Positions 7,788-11,531 of a stretch of DNA of 11,531 bases are shown piece by piece. The notes below the pieces were generated by a model, which was not told the DNA's origin, did not search any database, and saw only the letters and a program-made list of their open reading frames with translations. Each line of letters opens with the position of its first letter. The stretch's first letter is position 1. Source of the DNA: Candidatus Sodaliphilus fimicaballi (GTDB taxonomy: Bacteria > Bacteroidota > Bacteroidia > Bacteroidales > Muribaculaceae). A program made the translations under genes and the position numbers. The stretch covers positions 1-11,531 of the forward strand of contig JAGHTV010000453.1 of assembly GCA_018065165.1 (NCBI GenBank), in the 5' to 3' direction.

Positions 7788-7823
7788 CGCAAACGCAAAC
7801 GCAAACGTAAACGCAAACGCAAA
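7788..7823. repeat. Hexanucleotide tandem repeat (CGCAAA)6 just after pdxA
   Basis: Six tandem copies of CGCAAA, the fourth being CGTAAA, begin 8 bases after the pdxA stop codon. In one frame the repeat would read Arg-Lys six times and stay open to a stop at 7902, but there is a stop just upstream at 7785 and no start codon, so translation is not supported. The single C-to-T change is silent in that frame. Simple hexamer repeats of this type can change length by slippage. Confidence 0.85.
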
Positions 7824-7871
7824 CAGCAGCATGCACGTCCTTTTAAGGGCGAGAATAAAATAAAAAAGCTT

Positions 7872-7898
7872 CTAGAACATCTAGACCGTCTAGATAAC
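7872..7898. repeat. Short CTAG-core array, three units with 9-bp period
   Basis: CTAG occurs at 7872, 7881 and 7890, spaced by exactly 9 bases and each preceded by T in the first two junctions or C in the third (units CTAGAACAT, CTAGACCGT, CTAGATAAC). The core and period match the long array at 3694-3887, so both belong to one repeat type. It lies 20 bases upstream of the ATG of the nucleotidyltransferase gene and so would be in its leader if transcription reads through from pdxA. Confidence 0.8.
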
Positions 7899-7917
7899 CA
7901 ATAAAAAATAAAACACT

Positions 7918-8622
7918 ATGCATTACGCGATTATAGCCGCAGGCGAAGGCTCACGACTGGCCCAGGAGGGTGTGAGCAAACCCAAACCCCTCGTTGAACT
8001 CAACGGCGAGCCCATGGTGCTACGCCTCATGCACATATTTGAACGCTGTAATGCCGAGAGCATCAGCATCATCGCCAACGAGTTCATGCCCGAGGTACGC
8101 GAGTTTGTAGAGGGTCTCAACCTGAGCGTTCCCGTAAATGTGGTAGTAAAGACCACTCCCAGCTCAATGCACAGCTTTTGGGAACTGAGCAAGGTCATCC
8201 CCGAGGGCAAGTTCTGCCTCACCACAGTAGACACCATCTTTCGCGAGCCCGACTTTGCACGCTACATCAACGCCTTTGAGGCCGACAGCGAGCATGATGG
8301 CATGTGGGCAGTGACTCCGTTTATCGAGGACGAGAAGCCCCTGTATGTTGACGTTGACAATGACGATGCGATGAACATAACCGCCTTTCGCGACCAGGCT
8401 TGGGACGGCGCCAAGTATGTATCGGGCGGCATCTATGCAATGGACACCAAGGCATTTAAAGTTCTTGACCACTGCATCGAGAATGGCATCTCACGCATGC
8501 GCAACTTCCAGCGAGCACTTGTCGAGGCAGGATTCAACCTCAAGGCGTTCTCAATCGACAAGATTATCGATGTTGACCACGCCAGCGACATCGCAGTAGC
8601 ACAAAAATTCATTTCAGAATAA
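7918..8622 (+). CDS. Sugar-/polyol-phosphate nucleotidyltransferase (NTP_transferase fold)
   Basis: A 234-residue cytosolic enzyme that would join a nucleotide, probably CMP from CTP, to a phosphorylated alcohol or sugar. The N-terminus has the family fingerprint AAGEGSRL followed by SKPKPLVEL (Gly9, Gly11, Arg13, Lys23). Asp105 in TTVDTIF and Asp218/Asp220 in IIDVDHASD sit where metal-binding acids are expected. The length fits a catalytic domain alone, without the beta-helix of GlmU-type enzymes. It is the first gene of a four-gene operon with an ATP-grasp enzyme, a CDP-alcohol phosphotransferase and a HAD phosphatase. That context argues for CDP-alcohol formation, as in inositol-1-phosphate cytidylyltransferase. 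Choline- or glycerol-phosphate cytidylyltransferase and NDP-sugar synthesis are alternatives. The family is well supported; the substrate is inferred. Confidence 0.85.
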   Translation: MHYAIIAAGEGSRLAQEGVSKPKPLVELNGEPMVLRLMHIFERCNAESISIIANEFMPEVREFVEGLNLSVPVNVVVKTTPSSMHSFWELSKVIPEGKFCLTTVDTIFREPDFARYINAFEADSEHDGMWAVTPFIEDEKPLYVDVDNDDAMNITAFRDQAWDGAKYVSGGIYAMDTKAFKVLDHCIENGISRMRNFQRALVEAGFNLKAFSIDKIIDVDHASDIAVAQKFISE

Positions 8623-8636
8623 AAACACATACCACT

Positions 8637-9509
8637 ATGGCTGATATTACAATTGCCGGAATACTCAGAGCCGGCGCATATTCACCCAACCACATAGGCA
8701 ACGACACCGCCATCTTTAACGCCGTAGCCGACCAGCTGCGCAAGCGCGGTTGCCTTGTGAACATTTACAGCGAAGATCAGTTCAACAAGAACGGCGTTAA
8801 GGAAGACATCATCCTTAACATGTGTCGTGAGCGTGCCTCTATCGCTCGCCTGCAGGAACTTGAAGACGAAGGCCGCCTGGTGATAAACTCGGGCTATGGC
8901 ATCGAGAACTGCACCCGCGAACGCATGACACGCATCTTGCTGGGCAACAATATCCCCTACCCCGACAGCCTCATCGTCAATACTAACGAGAATGTGAAGC
9001 CCCTGATCAAGGAGGCTGGCTTTGAGAGCTGCTGGATAAAGCGCGGCGACTTCCACGCAATGCACAAGGAGGATGTATCTTACTGCCGCCATGCCGACGA
9101 GGCTCAAGAAGTGCTGCAAGAGTACTTCTACCGTGGCATCACACGCGCCGTGATCAATGTTCACCTCGAGGGTGACCTCATCAAGTTCTATGGCATCAAG
9201 GGCTCGGACTTCTTCTACTGGTTCTACCCCTTCGACAAGGGTCACAGCAAGTATGGACTGGAGGAAATCAATGGCCGCTCACAGGGCTTGAAGTTTGATG
9301 TAGACCAACTCAAGGAGAACTGCAATCGCGCAGCCGAGGAATTGAACACCGTCATTTATGGTGGTGACTGCATCGTGGGCGCTGATGGCGTAGTGCGCAT
9401 CATCGACTTCAACGACTGGCCCAGCTTTGCTCCCTGTCGCGACGAAGCAGCTCCACACATTGCAAAGGCAGTACTGTCGATTATCAAAGAACACAAGAAG
9501 AACAAATGA
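8637..9509 (+). CDS. ATP-grasp fold ligase-like protein of unknown substrate
   Basis: This 290-residue protein looks like an ATP-grasp enzyme, the fold of RimK and glutathione synthetase, which forms amide or similar bonds through an acyl-phosphate. Residues 1-100 form a Rossmann-like start (TIAGILRAGAYSPNHIGNDTAIFNAV). Lys135 in CWIKRGDFHAMH and Lys183 in EGDLIKFYGI fit the two nucleotide-binding lysines. Asp257 and Asn259 in RIIDFNDWPSF fit the metal-binding D-x-N at the end of the fold. No signal peptide or membrane segment is seen, so it is cytosolic. It starts 14 bases after the nucleotidyltransferase stop, and its stop overlaps the next start in ATGA, so it belongs to the operon. I do not recognise a characterised relative. 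Possible roles are attaching an amino acid or carboxylate to the head group, or acting as a kinase. The fold is likely; the reaction is unknown. Confidence 0.75.
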   Translation: MADITIAGILRAGAYSPNHIGNDTAIFNAVADQLRKRGCLVNIYSEDQFNKNGVKEDIILNMCRERASIARLQELEDEGRLVINSGYGIENCTRERMTRILLGNNIPYPDSLIVNTNENVKPLIKEAGFESCWIKRGDFHAMHKEDVSYCRHADEAQEVLQEYFYRGITRAVINVHLEGDLIKFYGIKGSDFFYWFYPFDKGHSKYGLEEINGRSQGLKFDVDQLKENCNRAAEELNTVIYGGDCIVGADGVVRIIDFNDWPSFAPCRDEAAPHIAKAVLSIIKEHKKNK

Positions 9510-10456
9510 CATTCAAAGAACTAAAACAACAATACAAGGCTTCGCTCAAGTCGATGGATACCGAGGAGCATATTGACCTCGCATTCTATCGTCCCATGGG
9601 TTTTGCCTGGGCCATCCTCTTTGCCAAGCTGGGCATTTCGCCCAACTGGGTCACTATTGCTAGCATCTTCCTGGGCGTAGGTGGTGGCATACTGCTCTAC
9701 TTTGGGGCTGCGCCTTACATCTGGCTCAACTATGTGGGCATCTTCCTCATCATTTGGGCCAACACCTATGACAGTGCCGACGGTCAGCTGGCACGCCTTA
9801 CCAAGCAATATTCACGCATAGGCCGCATCCTGGATGGTGTGAGCGGCGACTTTTGGTTTGTAGCCATCTACATAGCCATAGTGCTGCGTGAGATACACTT
9901 TGGCGACAACCTGCTGGGAGGTTTCTTTGGTGAGCACCCCTGGATGATATGGGCACTGGCAATTGCTGCTGGTGGCTGCCACGCCAAGCAGGCTGCCATG
10001 GCCGACTATTATCGCCAGTTCCACCTGTTCTTCCTCAAGGGCGAGGAAGGCAGCGAGCTCGACAGCACCGAGCAACTCGACAAGGAGAACGCCGAGCTTA
10101 CATGGAGCAAGAACTTCATGAAGAAGCTCACCATGCTCTTCTACCGCAACTATACTGCTAACCAAGAGGTGATGACCAAGAACATGCAACGCCTGCGTCG
10201 TGCCCTCAAGGAGCGTTATGGCAAGGCAATTCCACAAGAGTTCCGCCAGTCATTCCGCATGAAGAGCCTTCCCTTGATGAAGTACACTAACATGCTGTCG
10301 TTCAACACCCGCATCATAGTCATGTTCCTCTCAGTCATCTTCAAGATGCCATGGCTGTACTTCGCGTTTGAACTCATCGTGCTCAACATAATGATGGTTT
10401 ACATGATTGTACGCCACGAGCACATATGCAAAATCTCAATGAACGAAATCAAATGA
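9506..10456 (+). CDS. CDP-alcohol phosphatidyltransferase family membrane enzyme
   Basis: An integral membrane enzyme that would transfer a phospho-alcohol from a CDP-activated donor onto a second alcohol, forming a phosphodiester such as a phospholipid head group. The signature D89-SA-D92-G-QL-A-R97-x8-G106-x3-D110 is clear in TYDSADGQLARLTK...GRILDGVSGD. The last catalytic Asp, normally three residues after D110, is at D115, so the gap is four; residue 114 is Gly. At 316 residues it exceeds the usual size of about 200. Hydrophobic helices lie near 33-85, 115-130 and 145-160. A charged segment of about 100 residues (175-270) follows, before two more helices. A KELKQQYKASLKSMDTEEH head precedes the first helix. 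The start overlaps the previous stop (ATGA), as does its own stop with the next gene, implying coupled translation. The family is sure; donor and acceptor are unknown. Confidence 0.88.
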   Translation: MTFKELKQQYKASLKSMDTEEHIDLAFYRPMGFAWAILFAKLGISPNWVTIASIFLGVGGGILLYFGAAPYIWLNYVGIFLIIWANTYDSADGQLARLTKQYSRIGRILDGVSGDFWFVAIYIAIVLREIHFGDNLLGGFFGEHPWMIWALAIAAGGCHAKQAAMADYYRQFHLFFLKGEEGSELDSTEQLDKENAELTWSKNFMKKLTMLFYRNYTANQEVMTKNMQRLRRALKERYGKAIPQEFRQSFRMKSLPLMKYTNMLSFNTRIIVMFLSVIFKMPWLYFAFELIVLNIMMVYMIVRHEHICKISMNEIK

Positions 10457-11166
10457 ACAAACTAGAGAATATTACAGGCGTCATCTTTGACTACGGTGGC
10501 ACAATCGACAGCCGTGCCGTGCACTGGAGCGAGATTTTGTGGGACGGCTACCAGTATATGGAAGTACCCGTTACCAAGGAACAGTTCCGCGAATGCTATG
10601 TCCACGCCGAGCGTGAGTTGGCTCGTGTGCGTCACATCTTGCCCAACGACGACTTCCTGGACCTGCTGCGCAAGAAGGTAAACATCGAGCTAGACTATCT
10701 CGTGGACAAAGGCCTTATTGCTGAAAACAGCGAGGTAGTGAGCGAGGGCATTGCACAGTACTGCTACCAGCAGGCACGCGAGTGCATCGAGGAGGCACGC
10801 CCCGTGCTCGAGGCCTTGAGCCAGCGCTTCCCCATGATGCTTGTGAGCAACTTCTATGGCAATGTTGACAGCGTGTTGCGCGACTTTGACCTGCGCAAGT
10901 ACTTCAAGGGCGTGATAGAGAGCGCAGTAGTGGGTGTACGCAAACCCAACCCAACGCTGTTCCGCTTGGGCGTTGACGCCCTAGAGATGCCCGCTGAGAA
11001 TATTGTAGTAGTGGGCGACTCACTCACCAAGGACATCATTCCCGCCGAGTCGCTAGGTTGCAAAGTACTATGGATAAAAGGCAAAGGTTGGACAGCCGAC
11101 GAAGACGCCCAAACACATCCCTGCATCATAAAGAGCATCACCCAGGTCCCCGACTTGATCAAGTAA
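10453..11166 (+). CDS. HAD-superfamily phosphatase
   Basis: A 237-residue cytosolic haloacid dehalogenase-like hydrolase, probably a phosphatase acting on the product or a precursor of the operon's pathway. The start at 10453 is preferred because it forms an ATGA overlap with the preceding stop, as the gene before also does; an in-frame ATG at 10426 would add nine residues that are unlike the family. Motif I is FDYGGT with nucleophile Asp13, motif II is VSN (Ser132), motif III is Lys164 in VRKPNPTLF and motif IV is GDSLTKD (Asp189, Asp194). A helical cap of the C1 type lies between residues about 20 and 95. The usual second Asp of motif I (DxD) is Gly15. Some active HAD phosphatases, such as E. 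coli YihX, also have Gly there. The gene closes the operon before a terminator. Confidence 0.87.
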   Translation: MNKLENITGVIFDYGGTIDSRAVHWSEILWDGYQYMEVPVTKEQFRECYVHAERELARVRHILPNDDFLDLLRKKVNIELDYLVDKGLIAENSEVVSEGIAQYCYQQARECIEEARPVLEALSQRFPMMLVSNFYGNVDSVLRDFDLRKYFKGVIESAVVGVRKPNPTLFRLGVDALEMPAENIVVVGDSLTKDIIPAESLGCKVLWIKGKGWTADEDAQTHPCIIKSITQVPDLIK

Positions 11167-11207
11167 CAGGACCTGCATCTGAAGAAGTTGCTATTGAACT
11201 TATAGAG

Positions 11208-11252
11208 AAGGGAAGGTTTGTTGAATGAAAACTCAGCGACCTTCCCTTTTTC
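11208..11252 (+). terminator. Rho-independent terminator of the four-gene operon
   Basis: A 10-bp stem pairs 11208-11217 (AAGGGAAGGT) with 11239-11248, with a 21-base loop, running into a T-rich tail (11247-11251). It lies 41 bases after the HAD stop codon. The loop is long, but the stem and T-run are convincing. Confidence 0.78.
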
Positions 11253-11303
11253 CTAGCATAAAAAACAAAGTAACGTATAAGTAACAAATTGCGATTAAAA
11301 TAA

Positions 11304-11325
11304 GGGGGGAAATGGGGGAAATGGG
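11304..11325 (+). repeat. G-rich short tandem repeat (GGGGGAAAT) with three G-runs
   Basis: G-runs of 6, 5 and 3 lie at 11304-11309, 11314-11318 and 11323-11325, separated by AAAT each time. This gives two full GGGGGAAAT units and a partial third, with a 9-bp period. In an A/T-rich intergenic region this is conspicuous. It could form a two-layer G-quadruplex or a polypurine structure. It lies about 140 bp upstream of the promoter at 11466. Confidence 0.7.
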
Positions 11326-11438
11326 TTACTGCATACTTTGCGTTTATTAACATAAAAGTATCGGAAAGTCATCCAATTTAACTATAGTTTAGTATTAGCA
11401 TAATCTTTTAGTGGAATTTAACGAAAACAAGTGTATAA

Positions 11439-11473
11439 TTTGTTTCATAGTAGGGAAAAAGTTTGTACTTTTG
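11439..11473 (+). promoter_or_regulatory. Probable promoter of a gene beyond the right edge
   Basis: TACTTTTG at 11466-11473 matches the -7 consensus TAnnTTTG and is identical to the -7 box of the glpT-like gene. The best upstream box, TTTG at 11439-11442, is 23 bp away, a little longer than the usual 19-21. No start codon with an open frame follows before the window ends, so the gene lies further right. The rest of 11253-11438, apart from the G-rich repeat, is A/T-rich with no gene seen. Confidence 0.55.
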
Positions 11474-11531
11474 CCTAGTATTTCACTCGACAAGAGTCAA
11501 GTGCATTTTTAAACAGAAAATTAAGTTATAC

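Noticed and set aside
6754..7836. Minus-strand open frames opposite pdxA and across the hexamer repeat
   Set aside because: pdxA carries every family motif on the plus strand, and the antisense frames are low-complexity or compositional shadows.
7839..7850. Possible terminator stem CCTTTTAAGGG after pdxA
   Set aside because: Only four base pairs with a two-base loop can form and no T-run follows, so it cannot be called a terminator.
10426..10452. Upstream start for the HAD gene
   Set aside because: The ATG at 10453 gives an ATGA overlap like the preceding junction, and the nine extra residues precede the normal N-terminus of the family.

Overview
The window most resembles a chromosomal segment from a gut- or rumen-type member of the Bacteroidales (Prevotella, Muribaculaceae or Bacteroides relatives). 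Three things suggest this. The promoters match the Bacteroidetes pattern (TTTG, about 19 bp, TAnnTTTG). The leaders before start codons are A/T-rich without Shine-Dalgarno sites. The gene families (OprO/P-type porin, GtaA/DUF4965-type secreted protein, Bacteroidetes-type PdxA) are typical of that order. No RNA gene, insertion sequence, phage gene or CRISPR array was seen.

Layout. (1) 1-1886, plus strand: the C-terminal part of an outer-membrane porin, a long hairpin, then a secreted beta-propeller-like protein of unknown function that ends at a clear terminator. (2) 2105-3693: a canonical promoter, a GlpT-family organophosphate/phosphate antiporter, and a terminator. (3) 3694-3927: a convergent intergenic region holding a striking array of 9-bp units with a CTAG core, then the terminator of the minus-strand gene. 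(4) 3958-6526: a large secreted GtaA-like (glutaminase A family) protein on the minus strand, carrying an inserted jelly-roll domain, with its promoter. (5) 6682-7779: pdxA (vitamin B6 synthesis), transcribed divergently. (6) 7780-7917: a hexanucleotide repeat followed by a second, three-unit copy of the 9-bp CTAG repeat. (7) 7918-11166: a tight four-gene operon of nucleotidyltransferase, ATP-grasp ligase, CDP-alcohol phosphatidyltransferase and HAD phosphatase, closed by a terminator. (8) 11167-11531: a G-rich 9-bp repeat and a promoter for a gene beyond the window.

How the genes may work together. The four-gene operon has the logic of a phosphodiester-forming pathway. A nucleotidyltransferase activates a phosphorylated alcohol, a membrane CDP-alcohol phosphotransferase transfers it, and a HAD enzyme removes a phosphate. 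This is the logic of CDP-inositol-dependent synthesis of inositol phosphodiesters or lipids. The ATP-grasp enzyme in the middle suggests a further ATP-driven ligation. The product is not known from sequence. The two most unusual things in the window are the CTAG arrays, which share one 9-bp period at two separate intergenic sites, and this operon.
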